A DNA stretch of 64,000 nucleotides from Sphingobacterium humi (lineage in GTDB: Bacteria; Bacteroidota; Bacteroidia; Sphingobacteriales; Sphingobacteriaceae). The position numbers and the translations under genes were made by a program. Below the pieces are notes generated by a model that was not told the origin of the DNA, made no database searches, and saw only the letters and a list, made by a program, of their open reading frames with translations. Each line of letters starts with the position of its first letter. Within the stretch, counting starts at the first letter, position 1. Below are positions 34,872-44,615 of this stretch, piece by piece. The stretch lies in NCBI RefSeq assembly GCF_009768885.1, contig NZ_WSQA01000004.1, positions 124,001-188,000 on the forward strand. Reading direction: 5' to 3'.

Positions 34872-35387
34872 ATGGATATTCAAGAAAACATAGTCAACAA
34901 GGTTGCACAAAGTGGGTTAATTACGGTGGATTTGGCAAATTATGCACCCAAAGAGCCTATTGTTATTTACGATATTAAGGATAACCTCTTCCACGGTCTT
35001 ATCCTGAAAGAAAAAGACTTCCGTGAATTCATCAAGGAACACGACTGGTCGCAATATGCGGGCAAGCATATCGGCATCATCTGTTCCACCGATGCCATTG
35101 TCCCTACCTGGGCCTATATGCTATTGAGCACCAAATTGGTAGACCATGCCCTATCCATTCACTTCGGTGATGAGGATGCCGTGCGAAACTTCCTGTTTGA
35201 GAAAGCATTAAGCAACATCGATTACGAGCAGTACCAGGATCAACGTGTCGTGGTAAAAGGTTGTGGTGATATCGCCATTCCGGAGTCTGCATTCGTAAGC
35301 TTTACGACTGCCCTGAGCAGCCGTGTCAAAAGCATTATGTATGGTGAGCCCTGCTCTACCGTCCCTGTGTTTAAGCGGAAAGCTTAA
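34872..35387 (+). CDS. DUF2480 family protein
   Basis: Cytoplasmic protein of 171 residues without signal or membrane segment, of the Bacteroidota family DUF2480. Characteristic stretches are SGLITVDLANYAPKE, LILKEKDFREFIKEHDWSQYAGKHIGI and VVVKGCGDIAIPESAFVSFT, with a conserved KGCG and a C-terminal GEPCSTVPVFKR. The function is unknown. It opens a collinear block with DUF3108, DUF3109, polyprenyl synthetase and TerC genes. Confidence 0.85.
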   Translation: MDIQENIVNKVAQSGLITVDLANYAPKEPIVIYDIKDNLFHGLILKEKDFREFIKEHDWSQYAGKHIGIICSTDAIVPTWAYMLLSTKLVDHALSIHFGDEDAVRNFLFEKALSNIDYEQYQDQRVVVKGCGDIAIPESAFVSFTTALSSRVKSIMYGEPCSTVPVFKRKA

Positions 35388-35417
35388 ACTTTCGAACTTT
35401 AACGCCGTCATAATTAT

Positions 35418-36209
35418 ATGAAAAGAATTTTTACGCTTCTAACCCTGTTTGTCCTTATAGGAACAACAACTATCGCGCAGTCTTTGCCGTATTTATCTTC
35501 TCCGACTTTTCAACCTGGCGAAGTATTGAAATACAAGCTTCGCTATGGCATTATGTCTGCAGCCACAGGAACCCTGTCTGTACAGAAATCTAAATACAAC
35601 TTCGGCGTAGAAGACCCGATTCACCTGCATGCCTTCGGGCAAACATCAGGGGCATTCTCTGCCTTCTATACTGTGAAAAATCAATACGACTCCTATATTA
35701 ATCAAGATAATTTCCTCCCCATCCTCTATACAGAGAACATCCGGGAGAACAATTACCGCCGTGTGGAGTATGCCACCTTCGACCATGACACCAAAAAGGT
35801 GAAAGGAAAAAAGGGAACTTTCAGCAGCCCCACCACGCAGACCTTTGACTTGGTATCGGCTTATTATTTCTCCAGAAACCTCGACTTCGCAGGCCTTAAA
35901 AAAGGTGATAAATTCAAGATCACCTACTTCCTGAACGATGAAGTGGCGCAGCTAGGTGTAGAATATGTTGGGGTAGAAAAAGTGAAATCCGTACTGGGCG
36001 AATTGGAATGTATTAAGCTATCTCCTGAAATTTCTCCAGGAAGAATTTTTAAAAAGAACAGTCGTTTGTATCTTTGGGTCACCAATGATGGAAACAGAAT
36101 CCCGGTAAAAGCCCAAGTGGATATCCTGATCGGTTCTGTTACGATGGATTTGGTGAGTGCCGAAGGCTTAAAATATCCTTTGGGAAAACGCGTAAGTTAT
36201 TCAAAATAA
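35418..36209 (+). CDS. DUF3108 family secreted protein
   Basis: A 263-residue protein with a signal peptide ending at TIAQS, followed by a domain beginning FQPGEVLKYKLRYGIMSAATGTL, the standard opening of DUF3108. Further family segments are FYTVKNQYDSYINQDNFLPI and KKNSRLYLWVTNDGNRIPV. It is predicted to be periplasmic and beta-rich, function unknown. It starts 30 nt after the DUF2480 gene and ends 3 nt before the DUF3109 gene. Confidence 0.87.
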   Translation: MKRIFTLLTLFVLIGTTTIAQSLPYLSSPTFQPGEVLKYKLRYGIMSAATGTLSVQKSKYNFGVEDPIHLHAFGQTSGAFSAFYTVKNQYDSYINQDNFLPILYTENIRENNYRRVEYATFDHDTKKVKGKKGTFSSPTTQTFDLVSAYYFSRNLDFAGLKKGDKFKITYFLNDEVAQLGVEYVGVEKVKSVLGELECIKLSPEISPGRIFKKNSRLYLWVTNDGNRIPVKAQVDILIGSVTMDLVSAEGLKYPLGKRVSYSK

Positions 36210-36212
36210 AAA

Positions 36213-36779
36213 ATGATAGAAGTAGGTAATGTACTTGTTCACGAGGATATCGTGAACAATGATTTTGTTTGCAACCTCAGCAAATGTAAGGGAATATGTT
36301 GTATAGAAGGTGATGCCGGGGCTCCATTAACAGAAGCAGAAACTAAAATCCTTGCCGACATCTACCCTACCGTAAAACCTTATTTAACAGAAAAAGGCAT
36401 TCAAGCCATTGAGCAGCAAGGCACCCACGTGGTAGATGCCGATGGCGACCTGACCACGACCTGCGTCGATGGCAATAAAGAATGTGCCTATGTTACCTGG
36501 GAAAATGGCATTACCAAATGTGCTATTGAAAAAGCCTATGAACTAGGTGAGGTGAGCTGGAAGAAACCAATATCCTGCCACTTATACCCTATCCGGGCTA
36601 CCCACTATCCTTCCTTTGATGTGTTGCATTATGACCGCTGGTATATCTGTAAAGACGCCTGTACCTTTGGTCAAGAACTGAAAATCCCTGTCTATAAATT
36701 CTTGAAAGACCCGTTAATTCGGGAATATGGTGAAGAATGGTATAAAGAGCTTGAAAATACGTTAGCTTCTAAATCATAA
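36213..36779 (+). CDS. DUF3109 family cysteine-rich protein
   Basis: A cytoplasmic 188-residue protein with a metal-cluster-like cysteine pattern: CNLSKCKGICCIEG near residue 20, CVDGNKECAYV near 88, a single Cys in TKCAIEKAY, SCHLYPIR, and ICKDACTFG. This layout is typical of DUF3109 and related to the YkgJ-type zinc/iron-chelating proteins. The function is unknown. It starts 3 nt after the DUF3108 gene, so the two are translationally linked. Confidence 0.87.
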   Translation: MIEVGNVLVHEDIVNNDFVCNLSKCKGICCIEGDAGAPLTEAETKILADIYPTVKPYLTEKGIQAIEQQGTHVVDADGDLTTTCVDGNKECAYVTWENGITKCAIEKAYELGEVSWKKPISCHLYPIRATHYPSFDVLHYDRWYICKDACTFGQELKIPVYKFLKDPLIREYGEEWYKELENTLASKS

Positions 36780-36833
36780 ATTTACTATTTTTATGGTCAT
36801 TTCAGTGATTACTGATGGTATTAAACCATTTTC

Positions 36834-37808
36834 ATGTTAACATTAGACGAAATACAACTCCCTATACAAGAACACCTCAAACGCTTTGAAAAGACTTTCA
36901 AAGCGTCGATGCAAAGTTCAGCTCCTCTATTAGATCGTATTACCGGCTACCTGATTAAGCAAAAGGGAAAACAGATGCGTCCGATGTTTGTTTTCTTCTC
37001 GGCAGGTATTAGCGGCGGAATTACAGAATCTACCTATCATGGTGCTGCATTAGTAGAATTACTGCACACAGCTTCCTTGGTTCACGATGATGTAGTCGAT
37101 AATTCCAATGAGCGTCGGGGATTTTTCTCGATTAATGCGCTTTGGAAGAATAAAGTAGCGGTATTGGTTGGCGACTTCTTGCTTTCCAAGGGCTTACTAC
37201 TATCGGTAAAGCATAAGGAATTTGAGCTCTTGCGGATTGTATCGGAGGCTGTAGAGCATATGAGCGAAGGCGAACTCCTACAAATTGAGAAGGCTCGTCA
37301 TCTGGATATCGAAGAGTCGATCTATTATGAGATTATCCGGAAAAAGACCGCGTCCTTAATAGCTTCTTGCTGTGCTTGCGGTGCTTCATCGGCCGGTGCT
37401 GACGAAGAAACAGTAGAAAAGCTACGTCTCTTTGGCGAGAAGGTTGGCATTGCCTTCCAAATCAAAGATGATCTGTTTGATTTTGGATTAGATGATGTTG
37501 GCAAGCCTGTCGGCAACGATATCAAGGAAAAGAAAATGACCCTGCCGCTTATCCACGCCTTGAACAGCGTCGATAAAGGACAGCGCAGGAAGATTATTAA
37601 TTTAGTAAAAAACCATAACGAAGATCCGGCGAAGGTGAGTGAGGTTATAGACTTTGTGAAATCCAATGGCGGTATGGAATATGCCACCCAACGGATGTTG
37701 CAATATCAACAGGAAGCCTTCGAGATTTTAGACAGCCTACCAAACGGGGGCGAGTTTAAAACCGGATTAGAACAACTAGTAAAATTTACCACGGAAAGAA
37801 AAAAATAA
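36834..37808 (+). CDS. Polyprenyl synthetase
   Basis: All-trans polyprenyl diphosphate synthase that elongates isoprenoid chains, probably for menaquinone. The two aspartate-rich motifs are LVHDDVVDNSNERRG (FARM; DDxxD as DDVVD) and IKDDLFDFG (SARM), with GKQMRPMFVFF and GDFLLSKG typical of octaprenyl/heptaprenyl synthases. Length of 324 residues is standard. The product chain length cannot be read with confidence. The TerC gene follows after 3 nt. Confidence 0.94.
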   Translation: MLTLDEIQLPIQEHLKRFEKTFKASMQSSAPLLDRITGYLIKQKGKQMRPMFVFFSAGISGGITESTYHGAALVELLHTASLVHDDVVDNSNERRGFFSINALWKNKVAVLVGDFLLSKGLLLSVKHKEFELLRIVSEAVEHMSEGELLQIEKARHLDIEESIYYEIIRKKTASLIASCCACGASSAGADEETVEKLRLFGEKVGIAFQIKDDLFDFGLDDVGKPVGNDIKEKKMTLPLIHALNSVDKGQRRKIINLVKNHNEDPAKVSEVIDFVKSNGGMEYATQRMLQYQQEAFEILDSLPNGGEFKTGLEQLVKFTTERKK

Positions 37809-37811
37809 CAT

Positions 37812-38867
37812 ATGAGCCACGAAGCATTATTTATGGTCGGATTTATAGTTTTTATAATTCTGATGTTAGCAATAGATTTAGGATTGTTCTCCAAGAGCGA
37901 CAAACCCGTATCCTTAAAAGTGGCGGCCATTATGAGTGCTATTTGGGTTACCTTTGCACTCCTATTTGGTTTATTGCTGTATTATTGGGGGAATGAATTG
38001 CACAATGTACATGATATGGCCCGCCTGAAGGAGGTGGTCGCAAAACACCTGCACAATATCAGCATCAACGAAAACGACTTGGTAGGCAGTATTCAAGCCT
38101 ACAACAAGAACCTCACCCTGGAGTATTTGACCGGTTATGTGGTGGAGTATGCCCTATCGGTGGATAATATCTTCGTGATGGTGTTGCTGTTCAGTTCCTT
38201 TGGTATTCCAGAGAAATATTACCATAAAGTATTGGTTTGGGGTATTCTTGGTGCTATTATCATGCGTTGTATCTTTATCTTCGTGGGAGCAGCCTTGATT
38301 ACCAAGTTTGGTTGGATCCTGTATGTATTTGGGGCATTCCTGGTTTACACGGGATTAAACATGTACTTGAACCGCAACAAAGAAGAGGAAGTAGACCCCG
38401 AGAATCACCCGGTGGTGAAGTTTATGTCGAAGCGTTTCAAGGTGACCCATAAGCTAGACCAAGGAAAATTCTTCCATGTAGAGAATGGTGTAAAATATAT
38501 GACACCGCTCTTCCTGGTGTTAGTGGTTATTGAATTCACCGACTTAATCTTCGCGGTAGATTCCATTCCGGCGATCTTCTCCGTAACCAAGGATCCTTAC
38601 ATTGTATTCTTCTCGAATATCTTTGCTATCCTAGGCTTACGTTCGATGTTCTTCTTATTGATCAACATCATCCATAAGTTCCACTACCTGAAAGTAGGCT
38701 TAGCCTTCTTATTAATCTTTATCGGATTAAAGATGTTGCTACACAACTGGCTAAGCGGCTGGGGCTTCACAACGGTGCACTCACTCATCGTGATTTTAGG
38801 TATCCTCACATTAAGCATTGTCGCTTCCTTACTTTTTCCAAAAAAGAAGGAATTCAAAAACTCATAA
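37812..38867 (+). CDS. TerC-family integral membrane protein
   Basis: Polytopic membrane protein with about nine helices, likely metal export (the TerC/Alx group is linked to manganese homeostasis). Family signatures: ALSVDNIFVMVLLFSSFGIP with the conserved Asp and Asn, and FTDLIFAVDSIPAIFSVTKDPYIVFFSNIFAILGLRS with the second Asp. Length is 351 residues; the Alx-type Mn exporters are similar. It shares a transcription unit with the polyprenyl synthetase and ends at a strong terminator. A yybP-type manganese riboswitch was not seen upstream. Confidence 0.93.
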   Translation: MSHEALFMVGFIVFIILMLAIDLGLFSKSDKPVSLKVAAIMSAIWVTFALLFGLLLYYWGNELHNVHDMARLKEVVAKHLHNISINENDLVGSIQAYNKNLTLEYLTGYVVEYALSVDNIFVMVLLFSSFGIPEKYYHKVLVWGILGAIIMRCIFIFVGAALITKFGWILYVFGAFLVYTGLNMYLNRNKEEEVDPENHPVVKFMSKRFKVTHKLDQGKFFHVENGVKYMTPLFLVLVVIEFTDLIFAVDSIPAIFSVTKDPYIVFFSNIFAILGLRSMFFLLINIIHKFHYLKVGLAFLLIFIGLKMLLHNWLSGWGFTTVHSLIVILGILTLSIVASLLFPKKKEFKNS

Positions 38868-38870
38868 TTT

Positions 38871-38899
38871 AAAGGGCTCTGACGGAGCCCTTTACTTTT
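38871..38899 (+). terminator. Terminator after TerC
   Basis: AAAGGGCTC and GAGCCCTTT form a 9-bp stem with a 5-nt loop, followed by a T-rich tract. Confidence 0.85.
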
Positions 38900-39007
38900 G
38901 CTTTTTAATAAAAGAATCTCGTTATTGTGCTAACAATTTTACAAAATAGAAGCATCACAATCTTCATATTTTGATATATTCGTAAAATTTTATAAAATCA
39001 CATACAC

Positions 39008-40189
39008 ATGAATTGGAATAGATCTATTCTATTTGCGGCAGCCTTATTCGCTGTTACACAAACACAAGCTCAAGACAATTTAATAAATGCCCTAAAAGGC
39101 AACGCCAGTGACAACAGTAAAGAAGGATTCCGCTTTACGGAAGTTATTAACCTAGGGAACACCTCCATCAAAGATCAAGGCTCTTCAGGAACCTGCTGGT
39201 CCTATTCCGGAAACTCCTTCTTAGAGTCGGAGATGATCCGTATGGGCAAGAAGCCGGTTGAGATTTCACAAATCTTTACAGCACGCAACACCTACATCGA
39301 GAAAGCAAAGAACTTTGTTCGTTTGCACGGTGATCAGGCGCAGGGCGACGGTGGTCAATTGCACGACGTATTGACTATTTTCAAAAAGTATGGTGCTGTT
39401 CCTCGCGAGGTTTACACCGGTTTACCCGATGGACAAACACGCAATAACTTCGGCGAAATGAGCCCTTTATTGCAAAGCATTACTGAGAATGTAGCGAAGA
39501 GCAAAAAACCGAGCAAAGACTGGTTAAAAGCCTTTACAGCGGCTATGGATTCTTATTTAGGCGAAGTGCCTGAATCTTTCCAATACGAAGGTAAAACCTA
39601 TACGCCGAGAACCTTTGCCGATCAGGTAATTGGTATCAACCCGGATGATTATGTAGGCATCTCTTCTTTCGATGAGCATGCATACTACAAACCATTCGTA
39701 TTATTGATTCCAGACAACTGGTCGTTTGAAAGCTTCTACAATGTGAAGATCAACGATTTGACCGACATCATCGATAACGCCTTAGAAAAAGGCTATACCG
39801 TAGCATGGGCAACCGACGTATCGGAGAAAAGCTTTAGCTGGAAAAACGGATTGGCTTTTGTTCCGGAGAAACCTATCGAGCAGATGAGCCGTGAGGAAGT
39901 AGAGCAATTGTTCAATGGCCCGAAAGCTGAACCGCAGATTACGCCAGCGCAAAGACAGGAAGCATTTGATGATTACAGCACAACCGATGACCACGGTATG
40001 CACATTGTAGGTTTGGTAAAAGACCAAACAGGCAAGGAATACTACATCGTTAAAAACTCTTGGGGTGTATCAAACGATTACAAGGGCTATATGTATGCTA
40101 CGAAAGAATACGTTCGCTACAAAACGATCTCCTTGTTATTACATAAAAAAGCTTTAACAAAGGGTATCCAAAAGCAACTAGGAATTTAA
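39008..40189 (+). CDS. Secreted C1-family cysteine peptidase (bleomycin hydrolase/aminopeptidase C type)
   Basis: Papain-fold aminopeptidase exported by a signal peptide ending at TQAQD. Catalytic residues are Gln57 and Cys63 in KDQGSSGTCWSYS, His in DDHGMHIVG and Asn in VKNSWGVS near residue 355. The 393-residue length and the bleomycin-hydrolase-like inserts suggest an aminopeptidase, although the typical cytosolic hexameric enzymes lack a signal peptide. It is monocistronic, with a terminator downstream. Confidence 0.9.
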   Translation: MNWNRSILFAAALFAVTQTQAQDNLINALKGNASDNSKEGFRFTEVINLGNTSIKDQGSSGTCWSYSGNSFLESEMIRMGKKPVEISQIFTARNTYIEKAKNFVRLHGDQAQGDGGQLHDVLTIFKKYGAVPREVYTGLPDGQTRNNFGEMSPLLQSITENVAKSKKPSKDWLKAFTAAMDSYLGEVPESFQYEGKTYTPRTFADQVIGINPDDYVGISSFDEHAYYKPFVLLIPDNWSFESFYNVKINDLTDIIDNALEKGYTVAWATDVSEKSFSWKNGLAFVPEKPIEQMSREEVEQLFNGPKAEPQITPAQRQEAFDDYSTTDDHGMHIVGLVKDQTGKEYYIVKNSWGVSNDYKGYMYATKEYVRYKTISLLLHKKALTKGIQKQLGI

Positions 40190-40211
40190 TTAATATTAAC
40201 AATTTTATTAC

Positions 40212-40240
40212 AAAAGTCCTTGAACCCTCAAGGGCTTTTT
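40212..40240 (+). terminator. Terminator after the C1 peptidase
   Basis: AAAAGTCCTTGA pairs with TCAAGGGCTTTTT (one G-U) around a 3-4 nt loop. Confidence 0.82.
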
Positions 40241-40295
40241 CATTTGGAATAAGTAACTTTACCCGCACTACAAAATATTAGTATAAACGTTGATT

Positions 40296-41540
40296 ATGAA
40301 AAAATTAGTATTATTCCTATTCTTAATTCCTTTGTTGGGTACGGCCCAGGACAAAGGCATTAAATTTGAGCACAACACCGATTGGGCCAAAGTAAAAGCG
40401 AAAGCAAAGGCAGAGAACAAGTACATCTTTGTGGATGCCTTTACCACTTGGTGTGGTCCGTGTAAATACATGGCGCAAGAGATTTTCCCTCAGGAGAAAG
40501 TTGGAACCTTCTTCAACGAGAAGTTTGTGAACTTGAAGATCCAAATGGACCAGACTAAAAACGACAGCGAGGATGTAAAATCTTGGTATGAAGAGGCCAA
40601 ACGCTTTACCAAAGATTACCAAATCAGAGCGTATCCTACCTTTTTAATCTTCAACCCTGACGGCGAATTGGTACACCGTATTGTTGGTGGTGGTGAGGCT
40701 GATCCTTTTATCGCGAAGGCGCAAGAGGGATTAAACCCAGCAACGCAATACGTTACGCTAGTAAAGAAATTCGAAGCAAACCCAAAAGATAAAGCGATTG
40801 CTAAAGCAACGGCTGAATCTGCAGAGAAAGCGTATGATGAGGAAGTAGCCGCACGCGCACAAGCTGCATTCATCGAAAACTCGAGCAAAGAAGAGCTTTT
40901 AACCAAAGAAAACTTAGGCTTCTTAGCGAAGAGCGCACAGGATCCAGCTTCCAAAGCATTTGCGCTAATCCGCGAAAACAAGGAAAAAGTAGATGCTGAA
41001 TTAGGCGCTGGCAAAGCCAATAGCATTTTAGCGACCACCTTGGTACGTCGTGAGATTGCCCAGAAGGTATGGAATGCCGAAGGCGATCCGTTAAACAAAG
41101 AGGTGGAAGCGGTACAAAAAGCCTATCCGGATATCGATTTAACCGAAGGATTGACCAGCTTCAAATTGCAGTATTATTTGAAAAAGAAAAACTACCCAGC
41201 CTTCAAAGAGGCCGTACAAGCCTACATTGCTAAAAACGACGGGAAAGTTAGTCCAAGAGAATTAAACAGCTTTGCCTGGTCTATTTTCGAGAACTGCGAC
41301 GATGCTGCTTGCGTAGAAGCCGCTTTAGCATGGAGTAAACAATCGGTAGAAGGATCGAACGAAGATCCGATGATGATGGATACCTACGCTAACCTATTGC
41401 ACAAAGCCGGTAAAACAAAAGAAGCCATCGTATGGCAAGAAAAAGCCATAGCGAAGGTTGACGATGATGCCAAAGCTGAATTCCAGAAGAACCTTGATAA
41501 AATGAAAAAGGGAGAACCTACCTGGATCAATGAAGGATAA
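40296..41540 (+). CDS. Secreted thioredoxin-domain protein with long helical C-terminal region
   Basis: A signal peptide (KKLVLFLFLIPLLGTAQ) leads into a thioredoxin-like domain (about residues 25-155) with active site TWCGPCKYM (Cys53, Cys56) and the cis-Pro segment IRAYPTFLIFNPDGELVHRIVGG. The remaining 260 residues are alpha-helical, with TPR-like repeats ending in DTYANLLHKAGKTKEAIVWQEKAI, and are likely a protein-interaction region. The start is set at MKKLVL (40296), two codons after the MIMKK start. It probably acts as a periplasmic thiol oxidoreductase; the substrate is unknown. Confidence 0.88.
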   Translation: MKKLVLFLFLIPLLGTAQDKGIKFEHNTDWAKVKAKAKAENKYIFVDAFTTWCGPCKYMAQEIFPQEKVGTFFNEKFVNLKIQMDQTKNDSEDVKSWYEEAKRFTKDYQIRAYPTFLIFNPDGELVHRIVGGGEADPFIAKAQEGLNPATQYVTLVKKFEANPKDKAIAKATAESAEKAYDEEVAARAQAAFIENSSKEELLTKENLGFLAKSAQDPASKAFALIRENKEKVDAELGAGKANSILATTLVRREIAQKVWNAEGDPLNKEVEAVQKAYPDIDLTEGLTSFKLQYYLKKKNYPAFKEAVQAYIAKNDGKVSPRELNSFAWSIFENCDDAACVEAALAWSKQSVEGSNEDPMMMDTYANLLHKAGKTKEAIVWQEKAIAKVDDDAKAEFQKNLDKMKKGEPTWINEG

Positions 41541-41563
41541 CATGCGAATCAATTCATTATAAC

Positions 41564-41590
41564 AAAGAAGGCAGCCATTGGCTGCCTTTC
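41564..41590. terminator. Bidirectional terminator between thioredoxin and prolyl oligopeptidase genes
   Basis: AAAGAAGGCAGCC pairs with GGCTGCCTTTCTTT around a short loop. It is usable by both convergent transcripts; its edge touches the minus-strand stop at 41592. Confidence 0.8.
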
Positions 41591-41591
41591 T

Positions 41592-43742
41592 TTATTTCGT
41601 AAACTCGGTATAGGGAAGCCCCATGTTCTGGAACATAAAGGCCCATTTATCGGTTTGCTCGGCAATAACCATGGCGGTAGATTTCCCAGCGCCGTGGCCT
41701 GCTTTGGTATCGATACGAATCAGTACCGGGTTGGTTCCAGTATTATACTCCTGCAACCGTGCTGCAAACTTAAAGGAGTGTGCAGGCACAACGCGGTCGT
41801 CATGATCGGCCGTGGTTACCATTGTTGCCGGATAGGCTGTATTTGGTTTTAAGGCATGGTATGGCGAATAGTTAAATAAATACTTAAACATCTCCGCACT
41901 ATCGTCTGCCGTACCGTAATCAAAGGCCCATCCTGCGCCAGCCGTAAACTTATGATAGCGCAACATATCCAATACACCTACTGCCGGGAAAGCCACTTTA
42001 AACAAGTCGGGACGCTGCGTCATGCAGGCTGCAACTAATAGTCCACCATTCGAACCACCAGCAATACCCAAGCGCTCGGAGGAAGTATATTTCTCGGCGA
42101 TCAGATAATCGGCAGCCGCCATAAAGTCGTCAAACACGTTTTGTTTCTTCATTTTCGTACCTGCCAGGTGCCAGTTTTCACCATACTCGCCACCGCCACG
42201 TAAATTGGCCACCGCAAACACGCCCCCTTGTTCCAAAAGAATCAGGTTGCTGGTGCTAAAACTAGGTGTCAAGCTGATGTTAAAGCCACCATAACCATAC
42301 AATAAGGTCGGGTTGGTACCATCCAATTTCAGGCCTTTTTTATAGGTAATAATCATCGGCACCTTGGTACCGTCTTTCGAAGTGTAAAACACCTGTTTAG
42401 ATTCATAGTTTGCCAAATCAAATTTGAGCGCAGGTTTACGGTATTCTTCCGATTTTCCCCCCCCGATATCGTATTTATAGATAGTTCCCGGATTTACATA
42501 ATTCGTAAAAGAATAGTACAGGTGCTTATCTTCTTTTTTACCGGAGAACCCTGATGCCGTTCCAACGCCCGGCAGTTCAATTTCACGCTCCATTTTTCCC
42601 TGCAAATCAAATTGCTTTACCAAGGAGGTGGCATCTTTGAGGTAGGTAGCAAACAGCTTCCCTCCTGCTGTAGAAGGACTTAATACGTATTCATTCTCTG
42701 GAATAAGGTCGTGCCAGTTTGCCGGTACCGGATTAGCCACTTCGGTTTGCACGATGCGGCCATTTGGCGCGTTTAGCTCGGTATAGATAAGCAGCCTAGA
42801 ACCATCGTTATTAATGATGTTGTGGTTTTTCTCCATATTATCCACCACCGTTACAAACGGGGCGTTAGGCACACTCAGGTCTTTAATATACAACTCATTT
42901 CCAGAAGTTGCATTAGCAGCCGTCACCACCAAATAACGCTCATCTTCGGTTAAATAACCGCCAACATAACGACGCGGCGTTTTAGCGCCACCAAAGATCA
43001 GTTCATCGTTCGCCTGCGGCGTATTCAAGGCATGGTAATATAATTTATGCTGATCGGTCATGGCCGATAAGGCCGAGCCCTCTTTCGGTTTATCGTAAGA
43101 ACTGTAAAACAAGCCCTCGTTGCCTTTCCAGGCCAATCCGCTAAACTTCACATCTTGCAAGGTATCGCCTACCACGGTTTTATCTTCCGCATTCAACACA
43201 ATCACCTTGGTCCAATCGGAACCTCCTTCAGAGATTTGGTAGGCCACCAGCGAGCCATCTTTACTAAAAGCAACATCCGCCAGGGAGGTGGTACCATCCG
43301 TTGAGAATTTATTCGGATCTAAGAAGACCTCCTCTTTCCCGTCTTCCCCTTTTTTGCGGTATAATACATGCTGATTTTGCAACCCATCGTTTTTGAAAAA
43401 GTAAACATAATTGCCTTCTACAGAGGGCGCGGTTACTTTTTCATAGTTCCAAAGGGTTTCCAGGCGCTTCCGGATCTGTTCGCGATAAGGAATCTGGCTC
43501 AGGTAATCTTCGGTCACCTCATTTTCTGCCTTCACCCAATTCTTGGTTTCAGCTGATAAATCGTCCTCCAACCAGCGGTACGGGTCGTCAACGAGGGTTC
43601 CAAAATACGTGTCTTGTGTGCTGCCTTTCTGGCTTTGGGGATAGGGTTTCACTGTGATATCAGTTTTAGATTCTATGGCTTTTTGCTGCTGACAGGCCGT
43701 GACCGTCAATACCAATAAGCCAAAACTTAAGATTTTTTTCAT
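41592..43742 (-). CDS. Prolyl oligopeptidase family serine peptidase, lipoprotein
   Basis: S9A prolyl endopeptidase, exported and probably lipidated: signal peptide with lipobox VTACQ. The N-terminal beta-propeller (about residues 80-440) begins TFGTL..DPYRWLED..ETKNWV and the C-terminal alpha/beta hydrolase has the nucleophile in GGSNGGLLV, Asp in DHDDRVVP and His in GHGAGKST. The loop FDYGTADD is S9A-typical. The start is MKKILSF (43742), 716 residues. It diverges from lpxH. Confidence 0.94.
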   Translation of the reverse strand: MKKILSFGLLVLTVTACQQQKAIESKTDITVKPYPQSQKGSTQDTYFGTLVDDPYRWLEDDLSAETKNWVKAENEVTEDYLSQIPYREQIRKRLETLWNYEKVTAPSVEGNYVYFFKNDGLQNQHVLYRKKGEDGKEEVFLDPNKFSTDGTTSLADVAFSKDGSLVAYQISEGGSDWTKVIVLNAEDKTVVGDTLQDVKFSGLAWKGNEGLFYSSYDKPKEGSALSAMTDQHKLYYHALNTPQANDELIFGGAKTPRRYVGGYLTEDERYLVVTAANATSGNELYIKDLSVPNAPFVTVVDNMEKNHNIINNDGSRLLIYTELNAPNGRIVQTEVANPVPANWHDLIPENEYVLSPSTAGGKLFATYLKDATSLVKQFDLQGKMEREIELPGVGTASGFSGKKEDKHLYYSFTNYVNPGTIYKYDIGGGKSEEYRKPALKFDLANYESKQVFYTSKDGTKVPMIITYKKGLKLDGTNPTLLYGYGGFNISLTPSFSTSNLILLEQGGVFAVANLRGGGEYGENWHLAGTKMKKQNVFDDFMAAADYLIAEKYTSSERLGIAGGSNGGLLVAACMTQRPDLFKVAFPAVGVLDMLRYHKFTAGAGWAFDYGTADDSAEMFKYLFNYSPYHALKPNTAYPATMVTTADHDDRVVPAHSFKFAARLQEYNTGTNPVLIRIDTKAGHGAGKSTAMVIAEQTDKWAFMFQNMGLPYTEFTK

Positions 43743-43764
43743 AATCATCTGAATTAGTTCCTAA

Positions 43765-43794
43765 CAAAACTAATCAATTATTTCACTCTTCAAA
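43765..43794 (-). promoter_or_regulatory. Promoter of prolyl oligopeptidase
   Basis: On the minus strand, TTTG at 43794-43791 and TAGTTTTG at 43772-43765 are spaced by 18 nt, close to consensus. The leader is about 17 nt. Confidence 0.7.
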
Positions 43795-43805
43795 AACTGT
43801 AATTC

Positions 43806-43836
43806 TTGCGATTAAGTATTAATTATGCTAGTTTTG
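43806..43836 (+). promoter_or_regulatory. Promoter of lpxH
   Basis: TAGTTTTG at 43829-43836 with a TTG-type -33 (43806-43808) 20 nt upstream. The box covers the ATG at 43825, which supports the lpxH start at 43843. Confidence 0.62.
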
Positions 43837-43842
43837 GCGTTC

Positions 43843-44598
43843 ATGAGCACGCGCGATAAAACATACTTCGCTTCAGATTTTCACTTGGGATCCTACCCCA
43901 AGGAAGCTAGTATTTCGCGGGAACGCAAAATTGTCGCCTGGCTAGATGCCATTAAAGCCGATGCCAAGGCCTTATACCTGGTTGGCGATATCTTCGATTT
44001 CTGGTTTGAATACAGCACGGTGGTGCCCCGCGGCTACATCCGTTTCTTGGGCAAACTGGCCGAATTAGCTGATTTAGGCGTAGAAATAAAGCTCTTTAAA
44101 GGCAACCACGACATGTGGATGTTTGGTTATTTCGAGCAGGAATTGAATGCTCAAATTATTTCCAACGAATTGGAAGTGACCTTAGATGGAAAACGCTTCT
44201 ACATTCACCATGGCGATGGTTTAGGCCCTGGCGACGGGAAATACAAAATCTTAAAAAAGATATTCCGCAGCCCGGCTTGCCAATGGTTATTTGCACGCCT
44301 ACACCCCAATTTGGGCATCGGTATAGCCCAACGTTGGTCTAAACATAGCCGCATTGCCAGTGCTACCGAGGAAAAATTCCTGGGCGAAGACCAAGAATGG
44401 CTCATTGTGTATGCCAAAGAATTGCTAAAACAACAACATTACGATTATTTGATCTTTGGCCATCGGCACCTGCCTTACGATTTGCCCTTAGCGAATGGCG
44501 CCCACATCGTGAACCTTGGCGAGTGGATCAATTACTTTACCTATGCCGTATGGGATGGCCAAGCGCTGACCTTACGGAAATGGGAAGCAGGAGAATAA
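43843..44598 (+). CDS. lpxH: UDP-2,3-diacylglucosamine diphosphatase
   Basis: Peripheral inner-membrane metallophosphoesterase making lipid X in lipid A synthesis. All five calcineurin-type metal motifs are present: ASDFHLG, GDIFDFWFEY, KGNHDMW, HHGDGLGPGD and GHRHLPYDL. The 251-residue form from 43843 is as expected; the ORF from 43825 would be six residues longer but overlaps the promoter box. LpxH of Bacteroidota is homologous to E. coli LpxH at low identity. An SMR transporter gene follows 17 nt later. Confidence 0.9.
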   Translation: MSTRDKTYFASDFHLGSYPKEASISRERKIVAWLDAIKADAKALYLVGDIFDFWFEYSTVVPRGYIRFLGKLAELADLGVEIKLFKGNHDMWMFGYFEQELNAQIISNELEVTLDGKRFYIHHGDGLGPGDGKYKILKKIFRSPACQWLFARLHPNLGIGIAQRWSKHSRIASATEEKFLGEDQEWLIVYAKELLKQQHYDYLIFGHRHLPYDLPLANGAHIVNLGEWINYFTYAVWDGQALTLRKWEAGE

Positions 44599-44615
44599 AT
44601 TATAATTAACTTTTT